This document shows, one piece after another, positions 39,250 through 48,655 of a stretch of DNA of 64,000 bases (position 1 is its first letter; every line of letters begins with the position of its first letter). Source of the stretch: Companilactobacillus metriopterae (GTDB lineage Bacteria; Bacillota; Bacilli; Lactobacillales; Lactobacillaceae); the NCBI RefSeq assembly GCF_004117915.1, contig NZ_RSTD01000001.1:744001-808000 (forward strand). Direction: 5' to 3'. The notes beneath the pieces were generated by a model. That model was not told where the DNA came from, ran no database searches, and saw nothing but the letters and a program-made list of their open reading frames with translations. The position numbers were made by a program, and so were the translations under genes.

Positions 39250-39278
39250 ATATTACATTATGAATAGCCATATGTAAA
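39250..39278 (-). promoter_or_regulatory. rplS promoter
   Basis: Minus strand TTTACA (39278-39273), 17-base spacer ending in TG, TAATAT (39255-39250). It starts immediately after the trmD stop. Confidence 0.65.
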
Positions 39279-40004
39279 CTACATTTCACGTTTTAACTTA
39301 TCTAAATATTTACTTTCTTCGTCGGTTAAATAAGTTTTTTCGAGTAAATCAGGTCGTCGTTCTAATGTTTTCTGTATGGATTTTTCCATTCTCCAGCGAC
39401 GAATATTTTCATGATTGCCACTTCTAAGAACTTCTGGTACTTCCATTCCTCTGAAATCTGCCGGTCTAGTATATTGAGGATATTCCAATAAACCATTAAA
39501 TGATTCATCTTCTGCTGAAAGTGCATTACCTAGAACACCTGGAACAAATCTCAATGTAGCATCAATCATACTCATAGTTGGTAACTCTCCACCTGTAAGA
39601 ATGTAATCTCCTATTGATACTTCATCTGTTACTAACTCTTTGATTCGCTCATCAAATCCTTCATAATGTCCACAAATAAAGACAAGATGATCTTCTCTAG
39701 CAAAATCCCTTGCCATATGAGAATCAAATGTTTTTCCAGCAGGATCCAATAAAACAACTCTCTTTTTTCCTGGTTTCTTTTTATCTACATAATCCATAGC
39801 ATCAAATATAGGTTGTGGCATTAAGAGCATACCAGCACCACCACCATATATAGTATCATCAACATGCTTTTGTTTTTGTGTAGTAAATTCTCTAAAATCG
39901 ACTACATCCAAATCAACAAGATTCTTTTCTTGTGCTTTACCTATAAGTGATTCGTTCAGAGAATCAAACATTTTTGGGAAAATACTTAATACAGTTATAT
40001 CCAT
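39279..40004 (-). CDS. trmD: tRNA (guanine-37-N1)-methyltransferase TrmD
   Basis: SPOUT-class trefoil-knot methyltransferase making m1G37, preventing frameshifts. The 241-residue protein has [25 protein letters not shown]-like [13 protein letters not shown] and [12 protein letters not shown] in the knot. It overlaps rimM by one base. Confidence 0.99.
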   Translation of the reverse strand: MDITVLSIFPKMFDSLNESLIGKAQEKNLVDLDVVDFREFTTQKQKHVDDTIYGGGAGMLLMPQPIFDAMDYVDKKKPGKKRVVLLDPAGKTFDSHMARDFAREDHLVFICGHYEGFDERIKELVTDEVSIGDYILTGGELPTMSMIDATLRFVPGVLGNALSAEDESFNGLLEYPQYTRPADFRGMEVPEVLRSGNHENIRRWRMEKSIQKTLERRPDLLEKTYLTDEESKYLDKLKREM

Positions 40005-40519
40005 TATTCTATCAATCCATCTGGTATTTCTACGCTAACAATACCTTTTTCTAAATCTACATTTTTTACTACACTTTTTATATATGGTATTAAAACTTCA
40101 TCATATTTGGGACTTTTTACTACCCATACATCATTTGGACCTAATTCCATAATTTCAGTAATTTTTCCTACATTGCCAAACCTGGGATCTTGGACTTCTA
40201 ATCCAATGATTTGACGATAATAGAATTCACCCTCTTCTAACTCAGGCATTACTTCATCATCTGTAAATAACTCTGATTTAACATATTTTTCAACATCATT
40301 GATGTTATCCAAATCTTTAAATTTTAACAAATAGAAATTCTTATGTGCTCTTGATGACTCAACTGTCATCTTTATATCTTTATTTTGATATTTCAAATAA
40401 AGTGTAGCACCACTTTGAAACCGTTCTTTTGGAAAATCAGTTACCGAGATAACTCTAACTTCACCACGAATACCATGAGTATTTACAATTGTTCCAACAC
40501 GATATAATTTTTCAGGCAT
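40004..40519 (-). CDS. rimM: 16S rRNA processing protein RimM
   Basis: 30S maturation factor binding S19. The start chosen is ATG 40519 (171 residues, [21 protein letters not shown]), with GGAGG 8 bases upstream; ATG 40543 would add eight residues encoded over that ribosome-binding site. It has an N-terminal beta-barrel and the C-terminal PRC-barrel (with [18 protein letters not shown]). It lies between rpsP and trmD. Confidence 0.97.
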   Translation of the reverse strand: MPEKLYRVGTIVNTHGIRGEVRVISVTDFPKERFQSGATLYLKYQNKDIKMTVESSRAHKNFYLLKFKDLDNINDVEKYVKSELFTDDEVMPELEEGEFYYRQIIGLEVQDPRFGNVGKITEIMELGPNDVWVVKSPKYDEVLIPYIKSVVKNVDLEKGIVSVEIPDGLIE

Positions 40520-40545
40520 ACTTAAATCCTCCATTATAAACAAAT

Positions 40546-40575
40546 AGGATCAGATAAAATTAATTATCGGATCCT
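40546..40575 (-). terminator. Hairpin after rpsP (leaky terminator)
   Basis: AGGATCAGATAA/TTATCGGATCCT, 11 pairs with one mismatch, followed by TATTTGTTTA on the minus strand. A partial terminator would favour rpsP over rimM-trmD. Confidence 0.5.
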
Positions 40576-40592
40576 ATTTTAATTAGAACAAA

Positions 40593-40865
40593 TTATTTTG
40601 AATATTTGCTTTCATGATATTTTTGCATAATACCATGTTGTTTTAGCAAGTTACGAACTGTATCTGAAGGTTGTGCACCTTTTTGTAGCCAGTCCATAAT
40701 TTTGTCATCATCTAATTTTAGTTCTTCTGGTTGTGAAATTGGGTTGTAGTAACCTACTTGTTCGATAAAGCGACCATCACGTGGTGAACGTGAGTCAGCA
40801 ACAACGATTCTGTAAAATGGTCTTAACTTACTACCCATGCGTTTCATTCTGATTTTAACTGCCAT
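40593..40865 (-). CDS. rpsP: 30S ribosomal protein S16
   Basis: 90-residue small-subunit protein: [34 protein letters not shown] segments and IGYYNP-like VGYYNP. It has a strong promoter 30 bp upstream of its start and AGGAGG ribosome-binding site. First gene of rpsP-rimM-trmD. Confidence 0.99.
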   Translation of the reverse strand: MAVKIRMKRMGSKLRPFYRIVVADSRSPRDGRFIEQVGYYNPISQPEELKLDDDKIMDWLQKGAQPSDTVRNLLKQHGIMQKYHESKYSK

Positions 40866-40896
40866 AATTTGTTCCTCCTAATTACTTAACTTTAAT

Positions 40897-40925
40897 AGTA
40901 TACATATAAAATATATTCCTGTAAA
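40897..40925 (-). promoter_or_regulatory. rpsP promoter
   Basis: Minus strand TTTACA (40925-40920), 17-base spacer, TATACT (40902-40897). The -35 forms one arm of a perfect inverted repeat TGTAAAG-N7-CTTTACA (40920-40940). Confidence 0.85.
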
Positions 40926-40950
40926 GTTTTTTTCTTTACATATTTATATT

Positions 40951-42390
40951 TTATTTTGACTTGTAACGTTTCATTTTCTTCATTCGTTTTTTCTTGTTCT
41001 TTTTATTCTTCTTAACCATTGAATTCATAGCCATTTTACCAAGACGACCAGAAACTCCGTTTCCAAACATTTGTTCCATTCCTGACATGTTACCCTTGCT
41101 CATTTGACGCATCATTTCTTTGGATTGCTTAAACTGCTTAATCATTCTATTAACTTCTTGTACGTCACGACCAGAACCACTAGCAATTCTTCTACGTCTA
41201 GATGGATTTAAAATATCTGGATTTTCTCTTTCTTGAGGAGTCATTGAATAAACAATGGCTTTCAAATGTTCGATATCCTTTTCATCCATTTGCATATTTG
41301 CAACAGCCGGATTATTAGCCATTCCAGGAATCATTTTCATAATTTCATCTAAAGGACCCATATTTTGAATTTGATTCATTTGATCAACAAAATCATTAAA
41401 ATCAAAACTATTTTCCTTCATTTTTGTTGCTAAATCTTCAGCTTGTTTTTGATCATAGTCTTCTTGAGCTTTTTCAATAAGACTTAACATATCTCCCATT
41501 CCCAAAATACGATCGGCCATACGATCTGGATGGAAAACATCTAATTGATCAAGTTTTTCACCTTGTCCAATGAATTTTATAGGTTTACCTGTAACTGAGC
41601 GAATTGATAAAGCAGCACCACCACGAGTATCACCATCTAGTTTTGTTAGTACAACACCTGTAATATCCAACTGCTCATTAAATCCTTCAGCAACTGTTGC
41701 AGCAACTTGACCAGTCATTGAATCTGCTACAAACAAAATTTCATCAGGAGAAGCTAGCTCTTTGATTTCTTTAAGCTCATTCATCAATTGTTCATCGATT
41801 TCTAATCGACCAGCAGTATCAATAATTACATAATCGTTTTTATTTTCAGCAGCAACTTTTAACCCTGCTCTTACAATTTCAACCGGATTTACATCAGTAC
41901 CTTCGTCATAAACAGGCACATCCAATTGTTCACCAATTGTTTTTAATTGCTCAATAGCAGCAGGTCTATAAACATCGGCAGCAATAAATAAAGGTCTAGC
42001 ATTTTGTTTTGTCTTTAATCTATTTGCTAATTTACCCGCAGTAGTTGTCTTACCCGCACCTTGTAAACCAACCATCATGATGATTGTTGGTATGTGCGGT
42101 GATTTATTTAATGGTTCTGCTTCATTACCCATTAACTTAGTTAATTCTTCATCAACAATTTTAATAACTTGTTGGGAAGGTGTTAAACTTTCCATTACCT
42201 CTGCGCCTAGAGAGCGTTCTCTAACCACTTTGACGAAATCTTTAACAACATCAAAGTTAACATCAGCTTCCAATAAAGCCATTCTAACTTCACGAGTAAC
42301 AGAACGAATGTCGTCTTCAGAAAGTTTACCTTTTCCTCTTAGATTAGAGAAAACTTTTTGTAATCTATCACTTAAGCCTTCAAAAGCCAT
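40951..42390 (-). CDS. ffh: Signal recognition particle GTPase Ffh
   Basis: SRP54 homologue that binds 4.5S/scRNA and signal sequences. The 479-residue protein has the N domain, G domain with GLQGAGKTTTAGKLA (about 106-120) and DTAGRL, and a Met-rich M domain (about 300-440) ending in a very basic Lys/Met tail. It follows ylxM by 13 bp in ftsY-ylxM-ffh. Confidence 0.99.
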   Translation of the reverse strand: MAFEGLSDRLQKVFSNLRGKGKLSEDDIRSVTREVRMALLEADVNFDVVKDFVKVVRERSLGAEVMESLTPSQQVIKIVDEELTKLMGNEAEPLNKSPHIPTIIMMVGLQGAGKTTTAGKLANRLKTKQNARPLFIAADVYRPAAIEQLKTIGEQLDVPVYDEGTDVNPVEIVRAGLKVAAENKNDYVIIDTAGRLEIDEQLMNELKEIKELASPDEILFVADSMTGQVAATVAEGFNEQLDITGVVLTKLDGDTRGGAALSIRSVTGKPIKFIGQGEKLDQLDVFHPDRMADRILGMGDMLSLIEKAQEDYDQKQAEDLATKMKENSFDFNDFVDQMNQIQNMGPLDEIMKMIPGMANNPAVANMQMDEKDIEHLKAIVYSMTPQERENPDILNPSRRRRIASGSGRDVQEVNRMIKQFKQSKEMMRQMSKGNMSGMEQMFGNGVSGRLGKMAMNSMVKKNKKNKKKRMKKMKRYKSK

Positions 42391-42403
42391 TTTATAACCC
42401 TAC

Positions 42404-42745
42404 TTACTTTTCATTTATTTTAGAAATACGATCTACTAATTCATGGAGTTCATTATCATCTGGATATTTATCTTCAACAATTTGAGATAGTCGTTGAGAA
42501 ACATAATCAATTTCTTGAGTTCGATTAATTAAGTTTAATTCACTGTCAATTTTTTCTAAACTATTGACTGTTCGATGTAAATTATCCAGTACAGCCTGTC
42601 TTGAAACATTCAGCTGTTCCGAAATTTCAGATAATGAAAAATCCTCTACATAATATAAATACATATATTGATCTTGTTTTTCAGTTAGTAGTGAATGATA
42701 AAAATCATACAACAAATTGATTTTATTTGTTTCATCAATTTTCAT
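42404..42745 (-). CDS. ylxM: YlxM/p13-like helix-turn-helix protein
   Basis: 113-residue UPF0122 protein with a sigma-70 region-4-like HTH (LSEISEQLNVSRQAVLDNLHR, about 34-54). In streptococci the homologue binds the SRP and tunes its GTPase; DNA binding has not been its known role. It overlaps ftsY by 11 bp and precedes ffh, so all three SRP-pathway proteins are co-expressed. Confidence 0.95.
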   Translation of the reverse strand: MKIDETNKINLLYDFYHSLLTEKQDQYMYLYYVEDFSLSEISEQLNVSRQAVLDNLHRTVNSLEKIDSELNLINRTQEIDYVSQRLSQIVEDKYPDDNELHELVDRISKINEK

Positions 42746-44051
42746 CTGATGATTCTCCTGAAATAATTAAATCCTTAAATAGTCCATAGATAAATTTCTC
42801 AGGATCGAAATCTCTTAGATCATCCATTGATTCCCCTAATCCTACTAGCTTAACAGGAATATGTAATTCATTTCTAATTGGTAATACTATACCACCTTGT
42901 GATGATCCGTCTAGTTTTGTCAAAACAATTCCTGTTACATTCGTTGTCTTGTTAAATTCTTTAGCTTGACTCAATGCGTTTTGTCCTGTTGACCCATCTA
43001 GTACTAATAATACTTCTTGTGGTGCATCAGGAATTTCTCTAGAAATTACACGTTTAATTTTTTCTAATTCACGCATTAATCCTTCTTTATTTTGTAGTCT
43101 ACCAGCTGTATCTACCAAAAGAACATCATATTTATCTTTGACTGCTCTTTGAACAGCATCAAATGCTACAGAAGCGGGATCAGTTTGGGGCGCACTGGCC
43201 TGTACATCAACATTAACTCGTCTACCCCATTCTTGTAACTGGTCAATTGCTCCTGCTCTAAATGTATCACCAGCAGCCAACAATACTTTTTTACCTTGGC
43301 TTTCAAAACGGTGTGCTAATTTTCCAATAGTAGTTGTTTTACCAGCACCATTAACACCTACAAACAAGTATACGGTTGGTGATTGTGTTTGGCTGACAGC
43401 AAGAGAGTTATTCTCTTCCTTACCCTCTTCATCATACATATCAACCATCTTTTTAATAATGACATCTGATACATCTGATTTCTTTTTAGCATTTTCCAAT
43501 TTAACTTCTTCACGAAGTTCATCAGAAATTTTTATAGCAGTTTCATAACCAACATCTGATTCAATTAATAATTCTTCTAAATCTTCAAAGAAATCCTCAT
43601 CAACAGATCTGAAGTTAGATAAGAACTTGTTGAACCTTTGACTGAATGAAGTACGACTTTTTTCAAGTCCATTGTCATATTCTTTAAGTTCTTCTTTTTC
43701 TTCTTCTTCGTTATCTACTTCAGTTTCTTCTGTTTCAGAATCATCAATATCATGCTCTTCAACATCTGCTTCTTCCACTGTTTCTTCGATAATTTCAGGT
43801 TCGGGTTCTGCTTCTATCTGTTCTAATTCAACATCTTCATTAGAATCATTCTCTTCAGAAGATGGCTCTTCTGTTGAAGAACTATTATCTGATTCTTCAT
43901 TTTTGTTTAATTCAGATTCATCAGTCTGGGATTGACTTGATTCACTCTCAACTGACTCTTCTTGATTGGGTGTTTCTTTAGTCTCTTCTTCGGGTGTTTC
44001 AACTTTTGGTTCATTGGAAAATGTTTTTTTTAATCTATCAAATAACCCCAT
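42735..44051 (-). CDS. ftsY: SRP receptor FtsY
   Basis: Membrane-associated GTPase that docks the SRP-ribosome complex at SecYEG. The 438-residue protein has a long acidic N-terminal region (about 15-125, mostly E/D/S), then the NG domains: FVGVNGAGKTTTIGKLAHRF, DTAGRLQNK and TKLDGSSQGG. It lies 11 bp after smc and overlaps ylxM. Confidence 0.98.
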   Translation of the reverse strand: MGLFDRLKKTFSNEPKVETPEEETKETPNQEESVESESSQSQTDESELNKNEESDNSSSTEEPSSEENDSNEDVELEQIEAEPEPEIIEETVEEADVEEHDIDDSETEETEVDNEEEEKEELKEYDNGLEKSRTSFSQRFNKFLSNFRSVDEDFFEDLEELLIESDVGYETAIKISDELREEVKLENAKKKSDVSDVIIKKMVDMYDEEGKEENNSLAVSQTQSPTVYLFVGVNGAGKTTTIGKLAHRFESQGKKVLLAAGDTFRAGAIDQLQEWGRRVNVDVQASAPQTDPASVAFDAVQRAVKDKYDVLLVDTAGRLQNKEGLMRELEKIKRVISREIPDAPQEVLLVLDGSTGQNALSQAKEFNKTTNVTGIVLTKLDGSSQGGIVLPIRNELHIPVKLVGLGESMDDLRDFDPEKFIYGLFKDLIISGESSDEN

Positions 44052-44062
44052 AGGTTTTCTCC

Positions 44063-47000
44063 TTATTCTTGTACTTTTACAGAAAGGATTTTAGAAACCC
44101 CGGATCCTTCCATTGTTACACCATATAATCGATTTACGTTCATCATTGTACCCTTTCTGTGGGTAATAACAATAAATTCTGTATTATCATCATAACGATT
44201 TAAATAATTTGCAAAACGGTAAACATTTGCATCATCAAGAGAAGCTTCAACCTCATCCAGTATACAGAAAGGTACTGGGTTAACTTTTATAATAGAAAAT
44301 AGTAACGCAATTGCAGTTAATGCCTTTTCTCCACCAGATAACAGACTTAATCTTTGGAATTTCTTTCCAGGTGGCTGAGCTACAATTTCAATTCCTGTTT
44401 CTAATAAGTTTTCTGGATCGGTTAATTCTAATCTTGCTTTTCCACCAGCAAACATCTCAGGGAAAATAACTTCAAATGTCGCTTCAATTTCATCAAATGT
44501 TTGTTTGAATCTAGTTGTTACAACATCATCTATCTCAGACATATTATCCAGTAACTGTTTACGTGCAGAAACCAAATCATTTTGTTGATTAGTTAAAAAT
44601 TCATATCGATCTTTAACTTTATCATATTCTTCAATAGAAGATAGGTTAACAGTCCCCAGCTCATCTATTCCCGTCTTTAATAATTTTGCATTCTTCTTTA
44701 GTCTTTCCTCGTCTAAGTCCTCAGGTAATTCTGCATAAGATGCTTCAAAACTGATTTGATAATCTTCGCGAAGTATTGCAAGTTTACTGTCCAATTCATT
44801 GGACAGTTTAGTATTACGAATAGCTAAATCTTCCTGTTGATTAGAAGCATTTCTTTGAAGATCAAAGTTTCTCTGAGCAACCTCATCTAGTTCTTTACTT
44901 TTAACTTCTGTAATCTTTCTCTGCTCTTGTAAATCAGAAAGGTTTTTATTAATACGATTTACTTCTTCAGTTAAATTATCTATTTTTTCACTTATTTCAC
45001 TACTATTTACATCAAGTTCATTTTTCTCTGATGATAATTGAGCAATACGTTCATCTAATTTTGCAATATTCACATTGACACGTTGAAGATCATTTTTGAT
45101 TCTGTGGTTCTGTGATTCTTCATTACGAAAATTATTTTTCTCGATAGCAAGTTGTGTCTGAATTTCTTGAACTTTAACATTTATTACTGAAAGTTTGGAA
45201 TCAAAATCTTTCATGATTTTTTGTTTGTCTTCAATATCAGACTGAATTTTATTGATATCATCTTGCAATTTTACTGATAAATTAATTTGTTCAGTTTGAT
45301 CTTTCTCAACACTACTTAACTCATTTTGAATTTTGGATTTATTGTAGTCGGTTATTTGTTTCTGTTCATTTAAATGACGATAATCATTATCAAGTGTATC
45401 TAATTCTTTATCTAATTGCTCTTTTTCAGAATTAAAATGACTTAAACGTTCTTCCAACTCTTGCTTCCTAGAGTTACTTACTTCAATCTCAGATTTATTT
45501 TGATCAATATCTTGTTTGAAATTATCTATTACAGCTTCTTGTTTGGAGATCTGATTTTCTAATGATAGCAATTCTTGTTGTCTGGATAACAAACTAGAGT
45601 TGTTTTTACGCTGTTGACCACCTGTCATTGATCCGCCGGCATTAACAACATTACCATCTATAGTAACTACTCGGTATCTTCGATTTAGTTTTTTAGAAAC
45701 TTCTGTTGCACTATCAATATTGTTGGCAACTAGAATATTACCCAAAATATTTTCAATAATATTTTTTACATTATCGTCGTAATTAACTAGGTCGCTCGCA
45801 ACTCCTATAAATCCATTGACTGATTTTACATTAGAGATATCTGAATTATTGATTTTACGACCTTTTATAACATCGATTGGTAGAAGCGTCGCTCTACCAG
45901 CACTTTGTCTACGCAAATATTCTATGGCTTTCTTGGCAGATTTTTCATCATTAGTTACAATTGATTGCAATTGATTGCTAACAACGGTTTCTATGGCCAA
46001 ACGGTACTCTGACGGAACAACCATAAGCTCTGCAACAGCACCAACTACCCCACCAATCTTTTCTTTGTTATTTAGAACATTCTTAGCACCTTCATAAAAT
46101 CCGGCATGCTCTTGCTCAAGATTTTCCAGTAATCTCTTTCTTGCTTGAGATTCTCGCAACTCAGACATAGATTTAATATAACTATTTTGAATAGACTCTT
46201 GGTTACTAGTTAGCTTCTTAAGTTTCTGATTTAAATCTGCATCTTCCTGAATTAAATCTAAATTGTCTTCTTTTAACTCAGTAATTTTTTGTTTCAAATC
46301 TGCAATTTTTTCACTTTTACTAGATAAATCATCGTTTAACTCTGACAAATGATTGTCTTGTTCTGTCAAACTTCTTTGTAATCGTTCTAATTCTTTTTGA
46401 GTAAATTTTTGTTCATTACTGTTTGTCACTTGCTCCTGTAATGCATTAACATAATCATTTCTGAGGTTATTTATAACTTCTTGCATTTCTTCAGGAGTTT
46501 TAGTTTGATCATTTTGAATTTCAGTTAGTTCTGATTCTAGCTTCTCTATTTTTTGACTGTATTCTTCTAACTGCTTATTGCTATTTACTAGTCTTTCTTC
46601 TAATTGTTTTTTTTCACCATTAGAAGATTCAATTTGATTTTGTAATTCATCTTTTGTAGATGAATTAAATTCATTTCTCTCAGAAGAAATAGCAATCTTA
46701 CCCTTAAGATTTTCAAGAAGTTGTGTCTTTTCGACCAGATCAGATTGTGCACTATCAATTTGTTGGCTCAAATTATTAGCTAAATCTCTATTTTTATTCA
46801 ACTCTACATTTGATTTACGTGTTTCTTGTTCAATTTTCTCTAGTGCGGATTTAACTTCACCAATTTCGGAATCCAAAACATTCTTTTTATCAGACAAATC
46901 TTTTATTTGAAGAGTAACTAATTGCTTATAAATAGCATCATATTTAGTTTTCTGTTCTTGATAATCTCTTGCTATACTTGCCTGTTCTTTTAATGGTTCA

Positions 47001-47605
47001 ACTTGCTTAGATAATTCAGAAACGATATCAGAGACACGACTCAAATTGTCATTTGTTTCTGCCAACTTATTTTCTGCCTGTTGCTTCTTCTGCTTGAATA
47101 ATGCAACACCAGCTGATTCTTCAATAATGTATCTACGTTCAACCGGTTTACTGTTGAATATTTCCTCAACACGACCTTGAGAAATAATCGAAAAAGAACC
47201 TTTTCCCATACCTGAATCAAGAAAAAGTTCTGTAATATCCTTCAACCGTACATTTTTATTATTAATTGTGAATTCACTGTCACCATTGCGGAAAAGTTTC
47301 CTCTTGATAACAACATTTTCTAAATCAGTCTTCAACTGTTGATCACTGTTATCAAATTCTAGTGAAACTTCTGCCCTATTCATTGCTGGCTTGGTTGCAC
47401 TACCTGAAAAGATAACATCTGCCATCTTATCTCCACGAAGATTTTTGGCAGACTGTTCACCCATTGCCCAGCGAATGGCTTCAGTTACGTTAGATTTACC
47501 ACTACCGTTAGGACCAACAATACCAGTAATTCCACCGTTAAATTCTACTTTTGTTTTATCTGCAAATGATTTAAATCCATTTATTGTTAGCGATTTTAGC
47601 GCCAT
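44063..47605 (-). CDS. smc: Chromosome segregation protein SMC
   Basis: Condensin ATPase that organises the chromosome with ScpAB (not in the window). The 1180-residue protein has Walker A GPNGSGKSNV (31-40), a first coiled coil (about 165-500), the hinge (about 515-640, with AGGSMTGGQQRK just after), a second coiled coil, and the C-terminal LSGGEKALTAIAL signature and Walker B FCILDEVEASLDDANV. Complete; 13 bp after rnc. Confidence 0.99.
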   Translation of the reverse strand: MALKSLTINGFKSFADKTKVEFNGGITGIVGPNGSGKSNVTEAIRWAMGEQSAKNLRGDKMADVIFSGSATKPAMNRAEVSLEFDNSDQQLKTDLENVVIKRKLFRNGDSEFTINNKNVRLKDITELFLDSGMGKGSFSIISQGRVEEIFNSKPVERRYIIEESAGVALFKQKKQQAENKLAETNDNLSRVSDIVSELSKQVEPLKEQASIARDYQEQKTKYDAIYKQLVTLQIKDLSDKKNVLDSEIGEVKSALEKIEQETRKSNVELNKNRDLANNLSQQIDSAQSDLVEKTQLLENLKGKIAISSERNEFNSSTKDELQNQIESSNGEKKQLEERLVNSNKQLEEYSQKIEKLESELTEIQNDQTKTPEEMQEVINNLRNDYVNALQEQVTNSNEQKFTQKELERLQRSLTEQDNHLSELNDDLSSKSEKIADLKQKITELKEDNLDLIQEDADLNQKLKKLTSNQESIQNSYIKSMSELRESQARKRLLENLEQEHAGFYEGAKNVLNNKEKIGGVVGAVAELMVVPSEYRLAIETVVSNQLQSIVTNDEKSAKKAIEYLRRQSAGRATLLPIDVIKGRKINNSDISNVKSVNGFIGVASDLVNYDDNVKNIIENILGNILVANNIDSATEVSKKLNRRYRVVTIDGNVVNAGGSMTGGQQRKNNSSLLSRQQELLSLENQISKQEAVIDNFKQDIDQNKSEIEVSNSRKQELEERLSHFNSEKEQLDKELDTLDNDYRHLNEQKQITDYNKSKIQNELSSVEKDQTEQINLSVKLQDDINKIQSDIEDKQKIMKDFDSKLSVINVKVQEIQTQLAIEKNNFRNEESQNHRIKNDLQRVNVNIAKLDERIAQLSSEKNELDVNSSEISEKIDNLTEEVNRINKNLSDLQEQRKITEVKSKELDEVAQRNFDLQRNASNQQEDLAIRNTKLSNELDSKLAILREDYQISFEASYAELPEDLDEERLKKNAKLLKTGIDELGTVNLSSIEEYDKVKDRYEFLTNQQNDLVSARKQLLDNMSEIDDVVTTRFKQTFDEIEATFEVIFPEMFAGGKARLELTDPENLLETGIEIVAQPPGKKFQRLSLLSGGEKALTAIALLFSIIKVNPVPFCILDEVEASLDDANVYRFANYLNRYDDNTEFIVITHRKGTMMNVNRLYGVTMEGSGVSKILSVKVQE

Positions 47606-47618
47606 AAATTAAAAACTC

Positions 47619-48308
47619 CTATAGCTGTTCAAGTGCTGCCTTCGCTGCCATTTGTTCAGCATGTTTTTTACTATAACCGGTCCCTTTAGATAATGATTTA
47701 CCATCAACAACAAGTTCGATTACAAATTTTTTATCGTGATCAGGTCCGACTTCATCTAGAATATTGTATTCAATATCTATCTCACCATTTTCTTGAAGTT
47801 TCTCTTGAAGTTTAGTCTTAAAATCAGTGTTTTCGGAAAATTCTCCTGATTCAATGTGTGGAAAAACTACTTGTGATAGAAAATTTATAACTGCCTCATT
47901 TCCTTGATCCAAATAGAGTGCACCATTAAAGGCTTCAAAAATATCCTCTAGAAGAGTATTACGTTGACGTGCACCATTTTTTTCTTCACCACGACCAACT
48001 TGAAGGTATTTATCAATTCCAACAATTCTCGAGAATCTGGCTAAACTGTCTGTTCTCACTATATCCGATCTCAAACGAGTTAGCTTACCTTCAGGTAGCT
48101 CAGGAAAATGATCAAATAAATATTTTGAAATGTTTATCTCTAGAACGGCATCACCTAAAAATTCTAATCGTTCATAATCACCAATTCCCAGTTCTCTATG
48201 TTCATTGGAATATGAAGAGTGCGTCATAGCTTGTTCCAATAAACTTATATTGTTAAAACTAACACCATATTCTCTGTGTATAAAATCTATAAATTTTTGA
48301 TCAAGCAA
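47619..48308 (-). CDS. rnc: Ribonuclease III
   Basis: Cuts double-stranded RNA, including the 30S rRNA precursor. The 229-residue protein has the catalytic signature YERLEFLGDAVLE (about 44-56) and a C-terminal dsRBD (GTGYSKKHAEQMAAKAAL). The start is TTG 48308 with AGGAGGAG 8 bases upstream. It heads rnc-smc-ftsY-ylxM-ffh. Confidence 0.98.
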   Translation of the reverse strand: MLDQKFIDFIHREYGVSFNNISLLEQAMTHSSYSNEHRELGIGDYERLEFLGDAVLEINISKYLFDHFPELPEGKLTRLRSDIVRTDSLARFSRIVGIDKYLQVGRGEEKNGARQRNTLLEDIFEAFNGALYLDQGNEAVINFLSQVVFPHIESGEFSENTDFKTKLQEKLQENGEIDIEYNILDEVGPDHDKKFVIELVVDGKSLSKGTGYSKKHAEQMAAKAALEQL

Positions 48309-48340
48309 TATTCAGACTCCTCCTAGTTTACATAGCTATA

Positions 48341-48346
48341 ATTATA
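48341..48346 (-). promoter_or_regulatory. Possible -10 box upstream of rnc
   Basis: Consensus TATAAT on the minus strand 33 bp before the rnc start. No good -35 is evident; a TTTAAC-N8-GTTAAA inverted repeat (48354-48373) occupies the region upstream. Confidence 0.45.
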
Positions 48347-48380
48347 CTAAATTTTTAACTTAATTATGTTAAATTACAAA

Positions 48381-48407
48381 AAAAATAAGACCAATTAGCC
48401 TTATTTT
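48381..48407 (-). terminator. Intrinsic terminator after acpP
   Basis: AAAATAAG/CTTATTTT stem extended by G-U and G-C pairs, followed by T8 on the minus strand. It overlaps the acpP stop codon (48401-48403). Confidence 0.75.
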
Positions 48408-48643
48408 TGATGTGAAGATATATATTCAGTTGCATCTTTGACAGTAATTAATTTTTCAGCATCTTCATCAGGAATTTCTGATCCAAATTCTTCTTCCATT
48501 TCCAAAACAAGTTCTACAAGATCAATTGAGTCAGCATCTAGATCGTTAGTAAATGAAGTTTCTGGTGCAATTGTTGATGCATCAATCTCAAATTTGTCAG
48601 CAATCATCGCTGTTAATTTTGTTTGAATTTCTTCTTGTGTCAT
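48401..48643 (-). CDS. acpP: Acyl carrier protein
   Basis: 80-residue acidic four-helix protein carrying acyl chains on phosphopantetheine, attached at Ser39 in DADSIDLVEL. It lies 12 bp after plsX, which uses acyl-ACP, so substrate carrier and enzyme are co-expressed. Another ACP may exist with the fab genes elsewhere. Confidence 0.97.
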   Translation of the reverse strand: MTQEEIQTKLTAMIADKFEIDASTIAPETSFTNDLDADSIDLVELVLEMEEEFGSEIPDEDAEKLITVKDATEYISSHQK

Positions 48644-48655
48644 TTTATTTCCTCA

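Noticed and set aside
43672-43935. Ser-rich 87-codon frame on the plus strand
   Set aside because: It is the antisense of the acidic Glu/Asp repeat region of ftsY (GAA/GAT read in reverse gives TTC/ATC and shifted TCT/TCA).
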